A DNA stretch of 64,000 nucleotides from Saccharicrinis sp963677245 (GCA_963677245.1 OY781921.1:3720001-3784000); one strand, 5' to 3'. Positions 8,891 to 17,497 are shown, numbered from the stretch's first letter. The notes: generated by a model from the sequence alone, not told the origin. Numbers and translations are program-made.

Positions 8891-9198
8891 TATATCATTT
8901 AATTCAGGTAGGTGTTTCTTTAAGAAGAAATACCCAAAAAGAATGAGTGAAAACTTTATGGAATTGAACCATGTGTTTAAAAGTTTGATTCGTTTTTAAG
9001 TTTTAATTAGTTAATAATTTCGGAGTTGTTCGTCTTTATTTATCAGTTATTCAGTATTATAGCTTTGTAGTTGTGGGGTGTGTATAAACATGCATTTATT
9101 CTGCGTATTTATGTATATAATGTATGTGTTCAAGTATAAAACACTATAAGTCATTCATAAATAGATAAAAGGTAAATGTATAATTCTACATTTATTTT
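8891..9198. other. Intergenic region between ilvC and the ilv leader promoter
   Basis: No gene seen. It holds a 10-bp hairpin with one wobble (GGTGTTTCTT at 8911-8920 with AAGAAATACC at 8925-8934, loop TAAG) and an isolated TAGCTTTG at 9060-9067 that fits a -7 box but has no partner at -33. The AT-rich stretch 9079-9130 carries several ATGCAT/TATTTATG-like words that recall the inverted repeat at 7165, without forming a clear site. Confidence 0.4.
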
Positions 9199-9228
9199 TT
9201 TGGAGATTAAAAAAAAACTCTACATTTG
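9199..9228 (+). promoter_or_regulatory. Promoter of the ilv-leu operon
   Basis: TTTG at 9199-9202, spacer 18, TACATTTG at 9221-9228: a full match to both Bacteroidetes boxes with a slightly short spacer. Transcription would begin near 9235, about 28 bases before the leader peptide start and about 290 bases before ilvD. Confidence 0.8.
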
Positions 9229-9262
9229 TAACGGTTGTTATACAACGAAAAAGCAAAGCGAA

Positions 9263-9328
9263 ATGAATAATATTTTTTCACTCATTCTCATTAACGTGAT
9301 TCTCTTGGTCATTACCAAGTGGAAGTGA
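9263..9328 (+). CDS. ilvL: ilv operon leader peptide (21 residues)
   Basis: A short reading frame starting ATG at 9263 and ending TGA at 9328. It encodes MNNIFSLILINVILL, then VITKWK. Eleven of 21 residues are Ile, Leu or Val (5 Ile, 4 Leu, 2 Val), concentrated at codons 7-17, including the run Val-Ile-Leu-Leu-Val-Ile. It lies between a consensus promoter and a strong terminator in front of ilvD, in the position of an enteric IlvL/IvbL-type leader. The codons overlap RNA segment 1 of the attenuator. It is expected to act as a translation sensor of charged branched-chain tRNAs, not as a functional protein. The symbol is by analogy; there is no residue-level homology claim to E. coli IlvL. Confidence 0.85.
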   Translation: MNNIFSLILINVILLVITKWK

Positions 9329-9406
9329 GAATGCTGTGCAAAAATTAATATATAGGATATTTTGTATGAGCCTTTCTCACATATTGTTGAGAAGGGCTTT
9401 TTTTTT
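9283..9406 (+). promoter_or_regulatory. Ribosome-mediated transcription attenuator of the ilv-leu operon
   Basis: Three mutually exclusive pairings can be read. Segment 1:2 pairs CATTCTCA (9283-9290), or alternatively ATTCTC (9299-9304), inside the leader with TGAGAATG/GAGAAT (9326-9333) at its stop codon; a small CTTGGT/ACCAAG hairpin (9304-9319) sits inside. Segment 2:3, the antiterminator, pairs GTGAGAA (9325-9331) with TTCTCAC (9374-9380), extendable by CAAAA (9339-9343) with TTTTG (9360-9364). Segment 3:4 is the terminator at 9369-9398. A ribosome stalled at the Ile/Leu/Val codons 13-17 would cover segment 1, free segment 2 for the antiterminator and allow transcription into ilvD. The pairings are exact in the sequence; their energies were not calculated. 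Confidence 0.82.
9369..9406 (+). terminator. Attenuator terminator upstream of ilvD
   Basis: An 11-bp stem (AGCCTTTCTCA at 9369-9379 with TGAGAAGGGCT at 9388-9398, one G-U pair), 8-base loop, and nine T residues. It is the segment 3:4 structure and lies 117 bases before the ilvD start. Confidence 0.9.
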
Positions 9407-9489
9407 GCCCAAAAATTTAACGCATAGTTTAGCTGATTAGCTATAAAAATATAAACCATTGTATTTAAGCTGGACATTTTAGGTCTAAG

Positions 9490-9513
9490 GTCTTGATACT
9501 TGTGTCTTGATAC
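9490..9513 (+). repeat. Direct repeat directly before ilvD
   Basis: GTCTTGATAC occurs twice (9490-9499 and 9504-9513), preceded by GGTCTAAG. The pyrimidine-rich wording resembles the right halves of the elements before leuC, leuB and tsaC. It ends nine bases before the ilvD ATG. Confidence 0.6.
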
Positions 9514-9522
9514 ATAACTATT

Positions 9523-11349
9523 ATGAAGAATAAATTAAGAAGTGCAACAACTACAGAAGGTCGAAGAATGGCCGGTGCTCGTAGTTTATGGAGAGCCAAT
9601 GGAGTTAAGGAAGAGCAATTCGGAAAACCAATGATTGCGATTGTTAACTCGTTTACACAATTTGTTCCTGGTCATGTTCACTTACATGAGATTGGACAAG
9701 AGGTGAAAAAAATGGTGGAAGCACAAGGTTGTTTTGCCGCTGAGTTTAATACTATTGCAGTAGATGATGGTATTGCAATGGGACATGATGGTATGTTGTA
9801 CTCTTTACCTTCACGTGATGTGATTGCTGATAGTGTGGAATATATGTGTAATGCACACCGGGCAGATGCCATGGTTTGTATCAGTAACTGTGATAAAATT
9901 ACGCCGGGGATGTTGATGGCAGCCATGCGTTTAAATATTCCTGCAGTATTTGTATCAGGGGGGCCAATGGAAGCCGGTAAGGTGGGTGACAAAGCATTAG
10001 ATCTTGTTGATGCTATGGTAATGGCTGCTGACGATAATGTATCAGATGAAGAAGTTTCTGCAGTGGAGGCAAATGCTTGTCCAACATGTGGCTCTTGTTC
10101 TGGTATGTTTACTGCCAACTCAATGAACTGTTTAAATGAAGCTATTGGTTTAGCATTACCTGGTAACGGAACTATCGTAGCAACACATGCCAACAGAAAA
10201 GCGCTTTTTGAAAAAGCGGCTAAATTAATTGTTGAAAACACATATAAGTATTATAGAGATGGTGATGAATCCGTATTGCCTCGTTCAATAGGTACTTTTA
10301 ATGCATTTAAAAATGCGATGACCTTGGATGTGGCCATGGGTGGTTCAACAAATACAGTTTTACACATTTTAGCCATTGCCCATGAAGCAGGTGTAAACTT
10401 TACCATGGATGATATCGATAAAATATCGAGATATACTCCTGTATTATCGAAAGTAGCTCCAAACTCGCATTATCATATCGAAGATGTAAATCGTGCCGGA
10501 GGTATTCTTGGAATCATGGCTGAGTTAAATCGTGCCGGGTTATTAGATACAAATGTTTCAAGAGCTGATGGATTATCATTAGAAGAGGCTATTGCAAAAT
10601 ATGATGTAACCAATTCTTCAGTTAGTGAAGAAGTAAAAGATATTTATACAAGTGCTCCTGCGGGTATCAGAAACCTGACAATGGGCTCACAGAATACGCA
10701 TTATGCCGAGTTGGATTTAGACAGAGAAAACGGTTGTATTCGTTCTGTTGAAAAAGCTTACAACAAAGATGGTGGTTTAGCTGTTCTTAAGGGAAATATT
10801 GCTAAAGATGGTTGTGTTGTGAAAACTGCCGGTGTTGATGAGTCAATCTTTATTTTTAAAGGGAATGCCAGAGTTTATCAATCTCAGGATGCTGCTTGTG
10901 ATGGAATTCTATCAGGAGAAGTGCTAGCAGGTGAGGTTGTTATAATTACTTACGAAGGTCCTAAGGGAGGACCAGGTATGCAAGAAATGTTGTATCCTAC
11001 TTCATATATTAAGTCTCGTCACTTAGGTGCAAAATGTGCCTTAATTACAGATGGAAGATTTTCCGGAGGTACATCAGGTTTATCAATAGGTCATGTTTCA
11101 CCAGAAGCAGCAGCAGGTGGAGCTATTGGTTTAGTACAAACCGGAGATGAAATTGAAATTAATATTCCGGAACGATCCATTAATGTATTAGTTTCTGATG
11201 AAGAACTGGCAGAAAGAAGAAAAGAGGAAGAAGCTAAAGGAGATAAAGCATTTACTCCTGAGCCAAGAGAGCGTCAGGTTTCAAAAGCACTTAAGGCTTA
11301 TGCCAGTTTGGTAAGTTCAGCTGATAAAGGAGCTGTAAGATTAATTTAG
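9523..11349 (+). CDS. ilvD: Dihydroxy-acid dehydratase
   Basis: Dehydrates dihydroxy-isovalerate and dihydroxy-methylvalerate to the 2-oxo acids, the third common step in branched-chain amino acid synthesis. At 608 residues it is full length. It carries the IlvD/EDD signatures CNAHRADAMVCISNCDKITPG (conserved Cys-Asp-Lys) and NACPTCGSCSGMFTANSMN (Cys186, Cys189, Cys192 region, Fe-S cluster), plus the late KCALITDGRFSGGTSGLSIGHVSPEAA motif. It is the first structural gene behind the attenuator, so its expression should follow charging of branched-chain tRNAs. A hairpin without a T-run (11366-11390) separates it from ilvB. Confidence 0.97.
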   Translation: MKNKLRSATTTEGRRMAGARSLWRANGVKEEQFGKPMIAIVNSFTQFVPGHVHLHEIGQEVKKMVEAQGCFAAEFNTIAVDDGIAMGHDGMLYSLPSRDVIADSVEYMCNAHRADAMVCISNCDKITPGMLMAAMRLNIPAVFVSGGPMEAGKVGDKALDLVDAMVMAADDNVSDEEVSAVEANACPTCGSCSGMFTANSMNCLNEAIGLALPGNGTIVATHANRKALFEKAAKLIVENTYKYYRDGDESVLPRSIGTFNAFKNAMTLDVAMGGSTNTVLHILAIAHEAGVNFTMDDIDKISRYTPVLSKVAPNSHYHIEDVNRAGGILGIMAELNRAGLLDTNVSRADGLSLEEAIAKYDVTNSSVSEEVKDIYTSAPAGIRNLTMGSQNTHYAELDLDRENGCIRSVEKAYNKDGGLAVLKGNIAKDGCVVKTAGVDESIFIFKGNARVYQSQDAACDGILSGEVLAGEVVIITYEGPKGGPGMQEMLYPTSYIKSRHLGAKCALITDGRFSGGTSGLSIGHVSPEAAAGGAIGLVQTGDEIEINIPERSINVLVSDEELAERRKEEEAKGDKAFTPEPRERQVSKALKAYASLVSSADKGAVRLI

Positions 11350-11365
11350 AAAGTTGAGAAGATAT

Positions 11366-11390
11366 AGGTAAGAGGTTTGTATTCTTACCT
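11366..11390 (+). other. Hairpin between ilvD and ilvB
   Basis: AGGTAAGA (11366-11373) pairs perfectly with TCTTACCT (11383-11390). No T-run follows, so it is more likely an RNA-processing or stability structure than a terminator. Confidence 0.45.
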
Positions 11391-11464
11391 TATAATTATA
11401 GTTTGAAATTTATATATATTTATTTGAACCTAAATAGTACACACATTTACTAAAGGATTTAAAT

Positions 11465-13204
11465 ATGTTAGTAAAACCACAAAGCCAAATACTCATGGAA
11501 AAGAACACCAAAGGAAAAGAGAGAATTTCCGGTTCAGAAGCAGTGCTTCGGTCATTATTATGTGAGGGAGTGGATTTAATTTTTGGATACCCTGGAGGTG
11601 CAATCATGCCTGTGTATGATGCCCTTTATGATTATCAGGATAAATTACATCACGTTCTCACTCGCCATGAACAGGGAGCTGTTCATGCTGCGCAAGGATT
11701 TGCAAGAGTAACGGGTAAAGTGGGTGTCTGTTTTGCTACTTCAGGACCAGGAGCAACAAATACGGTAACAGGAATTGCCGATGCAATGATTGATTCAACA
11801 CCAATGGTGGTGATTACCGGTCAGGTAGCTTCTCCTCTTTTAGGAACAGATGCTTTTCAAGAAATTGATGTAGTAGGTATTACACAGCCAATTACCAAAT
11901 GGAACTATTTGGTAAAAACAGCTGATGAAATTCCAGAAGCCATAGCAAAAGCATTTTATATTGCGGCATCAGGTCGTCCTGGTCCAGTTGTTATAGATAT
12001 TGCTAAAGATGCTCAATTTGGAGAATTAGATTTTGAGTATAAAAAAGTAAATCATATTAGAAGTTATACGCCCGCTCCTTTAACAAAGCCTGCATCGATA
12101 CATGATGCTGTTGAAATAATTAATGCAGCAAAAAAACCTTTGGCTTTAGTTGGTCAGGGTGTAATCTTAGGTCAGGCAGAAACTGAATTAAAAGAGTTTT
12201 TAGATAAAACTGGAATACCAGCAGCCTGGACATTATTAGGATTGTCGGCTATGCCTTCTGATTATGAACTGAATGTAGGTATGTTAGGAATGCACGGTAA
12301 TTACGGTCCTAATGTAAAAACCAATGAGTGCGATGTGTTGATTGCAATTGGGATGCGTTTTGATGACAGGGTTACGGGTGATGTAAATAGCTATGCAAAG
12401 CAAGCTAAAATCATTCATTTGGAAATTGATCCTGCTGAAGTAAACAAAATCATTCCTGCTGATGTTGCAGTGTTGGGAAGTGTAAAAGATACTTTGCCAA
12501 TGTTAACACAAGAAGTGAAAGGAAATGCACACCCGGAATGGTTAGCTGAATTCAAATCTTGCGATAAGCTGGAAAATGAAAAAGTCATAGAAAATGAAGT
12601 TTACCCTAAGTCTGGAGGTATAACAATGGGTGAAGTGGTAAACAAAGTTTCGAAAGCGTTTGATGATGACGCTGTTGTGGTTACTGATGTAGGTCAGCAC
12701 CAAATGATGGCATCACGATACTTTAAGTTTAAGCAATCCAAAAGTATTGTTACTTCAGGAGGATTAGGAACCATGGGATTTGGTTTGCCTGCTGCATTGG
12801 GAGCTAAACTTGGAGCTGCACATAGAGATGTTTGCGTGTTTATTGGTGATGGAGGTTTCCAGATGACGATTCAGGAATTAGGAACGATTTTCCAAACAAA
12901 AGCAGCTGTTAAGATCATTATTCTAAATAACAACTTCCTGGGAATGGTACGTCAGTGGCAGGAACTTTTCTTTGATAGCAGATATGCTTCAACCGAATTG
13001 GTGAATCCGGATTTCCAGATGATTGCAAAAGGGTATGGTATTGAAAGTGCATTAGTTGAATCCAGAGATACATTGGATGAGGCTATTGAGCAAATGGCTA
13101 AACATGATGGACCTTTCTTACTTGAAGTAAAAGTGGAGAAAGAAGGGAATGTATTTCCAATGGTTCCTTCAGGTTGTTCAGTATCAGATATTCGATTAGA
13201 GTAG
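11465..13204 (+). CDS. ilvB: Acetolactate synthase, large (catalytic) subunit
   Basis: Thiamine-diphosphate enzyme that condenses pyruvate with pyruvate or 2-oxobutyrate, the first common step. The 579-residue protein has the three family domains: N-terminal PYR domain with the catalytic Glu in LTRHEQGAVHAAQGFARVTGK, a central FAD-type domain, and a C-terminal ThDP-binding domain with GDGGFQMTIQELGT followed by NNNFLGMVRQWQ, the GDG-NN metal motif. ATG 11465 has AAAGGA nine bases upstream; an in-frame ATG at 11495 would give a start closer to typical homologues, so the first ten residues are uncertain. The regulatory subunit ilvN begins 31 bases downstream. Confidence 0.96.
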   Translation: MLVKPQSQILMEKNTKGKERISGSEAVLRSLLCEGVDLIFGYPGGAIMPVYDALYDYQDKLHHVLTRHEQGAVHAAQGFARVTGKVGVCFATSGPGATNTVTGIADAMIDSTPMVVITGQVASPLLGTDAFQEIDVVGITQPITKWNYLVKTADEIPEAIAKAFYIAASGRPGPVVIDIAKDAQFGELDFEYKKVNHIRSYTPAPLTKPASIHDAVEIINAAKKPLALVGQGVILGQAETELKEFLDKTGIPAAWTLLGLSAMPSDYELNVGMLGMHGNYGPNVKTNECDVLIAIGMRFDDRVTGDVNSYAKQAKIIHLEIDPAEVNKIIPADVAVLGSVKDTLPMLTQEVKGNAHPEWLAEFKSCDKLENEKVIENEVYPKSGGITMGEVVNKVSKAFDDDAVVVTDVGQHQMMASRYFKFKQSKSIVTSGGLGTMGFGLPAALGAKLGAAHRDVCVFIGDGGFQMTIQELGTIFQTKAAVKIIILNNNFLGMVRQWQELFFDSRYASTELVNPDFQMIAKGYGIESALVESRDTLDEAIEQMAKHDGPFLLEVKVEKEGNVFPMVPSGCSVSDIRLE

Positions 13205-13235
13205 TTTTTTTAGTTCATGTTTAAAACTTGAAACC

Positions 13236-13790
13236 ATGCAGCAAGAATTCACCTTAACCATATTTTCAGAAAACCATGTTGGTTTGCTCAATCAGATTAC
13301 AACTGCCTTTACACGTAGAAGTATCAATATTGAGAGTTTAAATACTTCAGAGTCATCTCTCGAAGGAATACATAAATTTACCATTGTAGTGTATTCAACT
13401 CGTGAACAAATTGAAAAGTTAAAAGGTCAACTTGAAAAGAAGATTGATGTTTTAAAAGTGTTTGTTTTTACAACAGATGAAATTATTCATCAGGAAATAG
13501 CATTATATAAAGTGCCAACAGAAGCTTTGTTATCAGGAAATGAAATAGAGCAGATTGTGCGTAAATATGGTGCTCGTATCATGGAGGTTACACCTGAATA
13601 TACTGTAATTGAAAAAACAGGGCACAAGTCTGAAACACAGGAATTATTTGTTAAGCTTGATAAATATGGTGTTCTTCAGTTTATTCGTTCAGGTAGAGTG
13701 GCGATAACCAAACTCAGAACTGAGTTACTCGAGAAATACCTGAAAAAACTGAGAACAGAAAATAAGATTAGAGGAATAGAAACATTATAA
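13236..13790 (+). CDS. ilvN: Acetolactate synthase, small (regulatory) subunit
   Basis: A 184-residue partner of IlvB that activates the catalytic subunit and confers feedback inhibition, usually by valine. The N-terminal ACT domain is visible as FTLTIFSENHVGLLNQITTA followed by RSINIESLNTSESS, and the C-terminal ACT-like half contains EIALYKVPTEAL and KYGARIMEVTPEYTVIEKTG. It lies in the classic ilvB-ilvN pair within the attenuated operon. It is slightly longer than the E. coli IlvH type (163) because of a basic C-terminal tail (LEKYLKKLRTENKIRGIETL). Confidence 0.94.
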   Translation: MQQEFTLTIFSENHVGLLNQITTAFTRRSINIESLNTSESSLEGIHKFTIVVYSTREQIEKLKGQLEKKIDVLKVFVFTTDEIIHQEIALYKVPTEALLSGNEIEQIVRKYGARIMEVTPEYTVIEKTGHKSETQELFVKLDKYGVLQFIRSGRVAITKLRTELLEKYLKKLRTENKIRGIETL

Positions 13791-13852
13791 AATATGAATA
13801 ATAAGGATAGAGGTCTTCCCGGCTTCTTCCATCTTAAATAATTATTTTAGTT

Positions 13853-15346
13853 ATGGACAATAAAGTTTATGTTTTTGACACCACGTTAAGGGACGGAGAA
13901 CAGGTTCCAGGTTGCCAGTTGAATACTATTGAAAAAATAGAAGTAGCTAAGCAACTCGAAAAACTCGGTGTTGATATCATTGAGGCCGGGTTCCCCATTT
14001 CAAGTCCTGGGGATTTCAACTCAGTGGTCGAAATCTCAAAAGCTGTCTCAAATCCAACTATCTGTGCTTTAACGCGTGCAGTTAAAAAGGATATTGAAGT
14101 AGCAGCTGATGCCTTAAAATATGCTAAAAGAGGTCGTATCCATACAGGTATCGGAACATCTCCTTATCATATATATCAAAAATTAAACTCAAATCCTGAG
14201 GAGATTATTGAGCGTGCTGTTGCAGCTGTTAAATATGCTAAGGAAAGAGCTGATGAGGTTGAGTTTTATGCCGAGGATGCAGGGCGTAGTGAAAATGAAT
14301 ATTTAGCTCGCGTAGTAGAAGCTGTTATTGCTGCTGGTGCTGATGTGGTAAATATTCCTGATACGACTGGTTATTGCTTGCCATCTGAGTATGGAGCTAA
14401 GATTGCTTATCTGAGAAATAATGTTCCTAATATTGATAAGGCTATTCTTTCAACACACTGTCACAATGATTTAGGTATGGCTACAGCGAATACTTTAGCC
14501 GGTGTTGTAAATGGTGCTCGTCAGGTTGAGGTAACCTTAAATGGTTTAGGTGAGCGCGCTGGTAACACTGCTTTAGAAGAGGTGGTTATGGCTATTCAAT
14601 GTCATAAAGATCTGGATTTTAAAACAGGCGTTGATGCTAAGCAGATTATTAAAACCAGTAAGTTAGTTTCTACCTTAATGCGTATGCCTGTACAGGCTAA
14701 TAAAGCAATTGTAGGGCGAAACGCTTTTGCTCACTCTTCAGGTATTCACCAGGATGGCGTATTAAAAAATCGTGAAACATACGAAATTATTGATCCGGCT
14801 GATGTTGGTGTAAAAGAATCTAGTATTGTACTAACTGCAAGAAGTGGTCGCGCTGCTTTAAAACACAGATTAGAGGTACTAGGATATAAGCTGGATCAGG
14901 AGAAACTAGATCAGGTTTATAAAAACTTCTTGGTATTAGCTGATTCTAAGAAAGATATATCAGATGAAGATATTGAAGTTTTAGTAGGGCACGAAAAGAA
15001 AGAAGAAAGAGTTTTAAAATTGGATAAGTTCCAGGTTATCTGTGGAAAGTCTTGTATTCCATCAGCAACAGTAACGATCAATCACAATGGTAAAGTAATG
15101 ACAAGAAATGCTATTGGAGATGGACCGATTGATGCTGCTTATACTGCTATTAAGAATATGCTTGAAGTAGATGTTGTTCTTGAGGAATACTTGGTGCAGG
15201 CAGTAACAAGAGGATCTGACGATATAGGAAAAGTTCACGTTCAATTAGCACAAGATGGTAGAACCGTTCATGGTTTTGGTGCTAATGTAGATATTATGAC
15301 TGCTTCGGTTTGGGCATATTTAGATGCTTTATCGAAGATTGTATAA
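13853..15346 (+). CDS. leuA: 2-isopropylmalate synthase
   Basis: Condenses acetyl-CoA with 2-oxoisovalerate, the committing step of leucine synthesis. The 497-residue protein has the DRE-TIM barrel start DTTLRDGEQVPGCQLN, metal-binding LSTHCHNDLGMATANTLAGV, and NGLGERAGNTALEEVVMAI. The C-terminal regulatory domain (about residues 375-497; FQVICGKSCIPSATVTI and IGDGPIDAAYTAIKNML) is the site of leucine feedback inhibition in the family. It follows ilvN with a 62-base gap and should be co-transcribed with it. A second, divergent member of the same family lies three genes downstream, so this copy is taken as the leucine-dedicated enzyme. Confidence 0.95.
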   Translation: MDNKVYVFDTTLRDGEQVPGCQLNTIEKIEVAKQLEKLGVDIIEAGFPISSPGDFNSVVEISKAVSNPTICALTRAVKKDIEVAADALKYAKRGRIHTGIGTSPYHIYQKLNSNPEEIIERAVAAVKYAKERADEVEFYAEDAGRSENEYLARVVEAVIAAGADVVNIPDTTGYCLPSEYGAKIAYLRNNVPNIDKAILSTHCHNDLGMATANTLAGVVNGARQVEVTLNGLGERAGNTALEEVVMAIQCHKDLDFKTGVDAKQIIKTSKLVSTLMRMPVQANKAIVGRNAFAHSSGIHQDGVLKNRETYEIIDPADVGVKESSIVLTARSGRAALKHRLEVLGYKLDQEKLDQVYKNFLVLADSKKDISDEDIEVLVGHEKKEERVLKLDKFQVICGKSCIPSATVTINHNGKVMTRNAIGDGPIDAAYTAIKNMLEVDVVLEEYLVQAVTRGSDDIGKVHVQLAQDGRTVHGFGANVDIMTASVWAYLDALSKIV

Positions 15347-15349
15347 TGA

Positions 15350-15420
15350 GACTGATAGAATGTAGATAAAAGATAATAGACAAAATCTATGTATCTCTTA
15401 TCTAAAGTCTCTTATCTGTA
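15350..15420 (+). repeat. Imperfect inverted-repeat element before leuC
   Basis: AGATAAAAGATA (15364-15375) faces TATCTCTTATCT (15392-15403), 11 of 12 paired. TCTCTTATCT is repeated at 15408-15417. The purine-rich half followed by a pyrimidine-rich half matches the elements before leuB and tsaC. Confidence 0.6.
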
Positions 15421-15450
15421 AAATTATTATAACTTATAAATATTAGAAAA

Positions 15451-16848
15451 TTGGCAGGGAAAACGCTTTTCGACAAAATTTGGGATATGCACGAAGTGAA
15501 GACCATCGAGGATGGACCTTCAGTATTGTATATCGATCGCCATTTGGTTCATGAAGTAACCAGTCCACAGGCATTTGCCGGTTTAAAGGCAAGAGGAATT
15601 AACGTATTCAGACCGCAAAATACATTTGCAACGCCTGATCACAACATTCCTACAATTAATCAACATCTTCCAATCGCAGATGAGATTTCTCGTTTTCAGG
15701 TAGATACTTTAACTCAAAACTGCGAAGACAATAACGTAACATTATTTGGTTTAGGACACCCTAAAAATGGTGTAGTACATGTAATTGGACCTGAAAATGG
15801 AATTACTCAACCAGGTATGACTATTGTTTGCGGTGATAGCCACACTTCAACACATGGAGCTTTCGGTAGTATTGCTTTCGGAATTGGTACTTCTGAGGTT
15901 GAAATGGTTCTTTCTACGCAATGTATTATGCAACCTCGTCCTAAAACCATGAAAATTAATATTGATGGTGAGTTGGAAGCAGGTGTAACTGCAAAAGATA
16001 TTGTGTTATATGTAATTTCTAAGCTTACAACAGGTGGAGGTACCGGATACTTTGTTGAGTTTGCCGGTTCTGCTATTCGCGGTTTAAGCATGGAAGGACG
16101 TATGACAGTTTGTAATATGAGTATCGAGATGGGTGCTCGTGGGGGACTAATTGCTCCTGATGAAAAAACTATTGAGTACGTTAAAGGGCGTGAGTACGCT
16201 CCTAAAGGCGCTGATTGGGATGCGGCTGTTGAAAAATGGAGAGCTTTGGTAACTGATGATGATGCTGAGTTTGATAAAGTATACAACTTTGATGCAGCTG
16301 ACATTGAGCCAATGATTACCTATGGAACAAACCCTGGAATGGGTGTAGGTATCACTCAAAATATCCCAACTTTAGATACGGTTGAAGAGTCATCCCAAAA
16401 AACATATTTAAAGTCGCTTGATTATATGGGATATGCTCCTGGTGAAGCTATGTTAGGTAAAAAAATCGATTGGATTTTTGTAGGTAGCTGTACCAATGGT
16501 CGTATCGAAGATATCAGAGCTTTTGCTAATGCTGTAAAAGGTAAGAAAAAAGCTGACGGTGTTACAGCCTGGATCGTTCCTGGAAGTCACCAGGTAGAAG
16601 ATCAAGCCATCGAAGAAGGATTAAAAGACATTTTAGAGGAAGCTGGTTTTGAATTACGTCAGCCAGGATGTTCTGCATGTTTAGCGATGAACGATGATAA
16701 AGTTCCTGCAGGCAAGTATTCAGTTTCTACAAGTAACCGTAACTTCGAAGGTCGTCAGGGACCGGGTGCAAGAACATTGCTAGCCAGTCCGCTAACAGCT
16801 GCAGCTTGTGCTGTTACAGGTGTAATTACTGATCCTCGTACTTTATAA
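15451..16848 (+). CDS. leuC: 3-isopropylmalate dehydratase, large subunit
   Basis: Aconitase-family enzyme that isomerises 2- to 3-isopropylmalate with LeuD. 465 residues, full length. The three [4Fe-4S] ligands lie in VGSCTNGRIEDIRAF and QPGCSACLAMNDD; the substrate loop CGDSHTSTHGAFGSIAFGIG is also clear. The start codon is TTG at 15451: the encoded MAGKTLFDKIWDMHEV fits the conserved LeuC N-terminus, whereas the first ATG is 12 codons further in and would remove conserved residues. LeuD follows after 18 bases. Confidence 0.95.
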   Translation: MAGKTLFDKIWDMHEVKTIEDGPSVLYIDRHLVHEVTSPQAFAGLKARGINVFRPQNTFATPDHNIPTINQHLPIADEISRFQVDTLTQNCEDNNVTLFGLGHPKNGVVHVIGPENGITQPGMTIVCGDSHTSTHGAFGSIAFGIGTSEVEMVLSTQCIMQPRPKTMKINIDGELEAGVTAKDIVLYVISKLTTGGGTGYFVEFAGSAIRGLSMEGRMTVCNMSIEMGARGGLIAPDEKTIEYVKGREYAPKGADWDAAVEKWRALVTDDDAEFDKVYNFDAADIEPMITYGTNPGMGVGITQNIPTLDTVEESSQKTYLKSLDYMGYAPGEAMLGKKIDWIFVGSCTNGRIEDIRAFANAVKGKKKADGVTAWIVPGSHQVEDQAIEEGLKDILEEAGFELRQPGCSACLAMNDDKVPAGKYSVSTSNRNFEGRQGPGARTLLASPLTAAACAVTGVITDPRTL

Positions 16849-16866
16849 TCTTAAAAACTAAAGAAA

Positions 16867-17451
16867 ATGCCAATAGATAAATTTGTAACATTAGAGTCGA
16901 CATATGTACCTCTTCCGATAGAGAATGTAGATACCGACCAAATTATTCCGGCTCGTTTCTTAAAAGCTACAACTAAAGAAGGTTTTGGTGATAACTTATT
17001 TGCCGACTGGAGATATAACAAAGATGGATCAGCTAAAGCAGATTTCGTTTTAAACGATCCAACTTATTCAGGAGAAGTGTTGGTAGCAGGAAAAAACTTT
17101 GGTTCAGGATCGAGCCGTGAGCACGCAGCATGGGCTGTACATGGTTATGGTTTTAAAGCTGTTGTTTCCAGTTTCTTTGCTGATATCTTTAAAAACAACT
17201 CTTTAAATAACGGAGTTTTACCGGTAGTGGTTTCTGAAGAGTTTTTATCAGACTTATTTGCAGCTTCTGCAGATAACAAAGTGGTGATTAACCTTGAGGA
17301 GCAAACTATTACCAATACAGCTAATGGTAAGTCAGAATCGTTTGAAATTAATAGTTATAAAAAGAACTGTTTGTTAAACGGTTATGATGATATTGACTAT
17401 CTTATCAGCGTTAAAGAAGAGATAGAAAGCTACGAACAAAACAAAGCATAA
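16867..17451 (+). CDS. leuD: 3-isopropylmalate dehydratase, small subunit
   Basis: Swivel-domain partner of LeuC. 194 residues, full length. It shows the family pattern PLPIENVDTDQIIPARFLK near the N-terminus and the substrate-binding FGSGSSREHAAWAVHGYGFKAV around residue 77. Translation is probably coupled to leuC. A terminator-type hairpin begins 12 bases after the stop, so a fraction of transcripts may end here before the second synthase gene. Confidence 0.95.
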   Translation: MPIDKFVTLESTYVPLPIENVDTDQIIPARFLKATTKEGFGDNLFADWRYNKDGSAKADFVLNDPTYSGEVLVAGKNFGSGSSREHAAWAVHGYGFKAVVSSFFADIFKNNSLNNGVLPVVVSEEFLSDLFAASADNKVVINLEEQTITNTANGKSESFEINSYKKNCLLNGYDDIDYLISVKEEIESYEQNKA

Positions 17452-17463
17452 TAGATGTATAAT

Positions 17464-17497
17464 GCGGCATAAATCTAACCGGATTTGTGCCGCTTTT
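17464..17497 (+). terminator. Intra-cluster terminator between leuD and the second synthase
   Basis: GCGGCATAAATC (17464-17475) pairs with GATTTGTGCCGC (17482-17493) with one wobble, loop of six, and is followed by four T. It is strong as a stem but short in T, so partial read-through is likely. A second small hairpin (GATGATG/CATCATC, 17509-17526) follows. Confidence 0.7.

Noticed and set aside
9238..9477. 79-codon minus-strand reading frame across the ilv attenuator region
   Set aside because: It covers the promoter-proximal leader, antiterminator and terminator on the wrong strand, has no start context, and its residues mirror the leader RNA. Treated as a shadow.
13794..13841. 15-codon reading frame (MNNKDRGLPGFFHLK) between ilvN and leuA, considered as a second leader peptide
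   Set aside because: Only two Leu and no Ile or Val, no terminator or alternative hairpin around it, and no promoter. It may still be a translated spacer, but there is no attenuator evidence.
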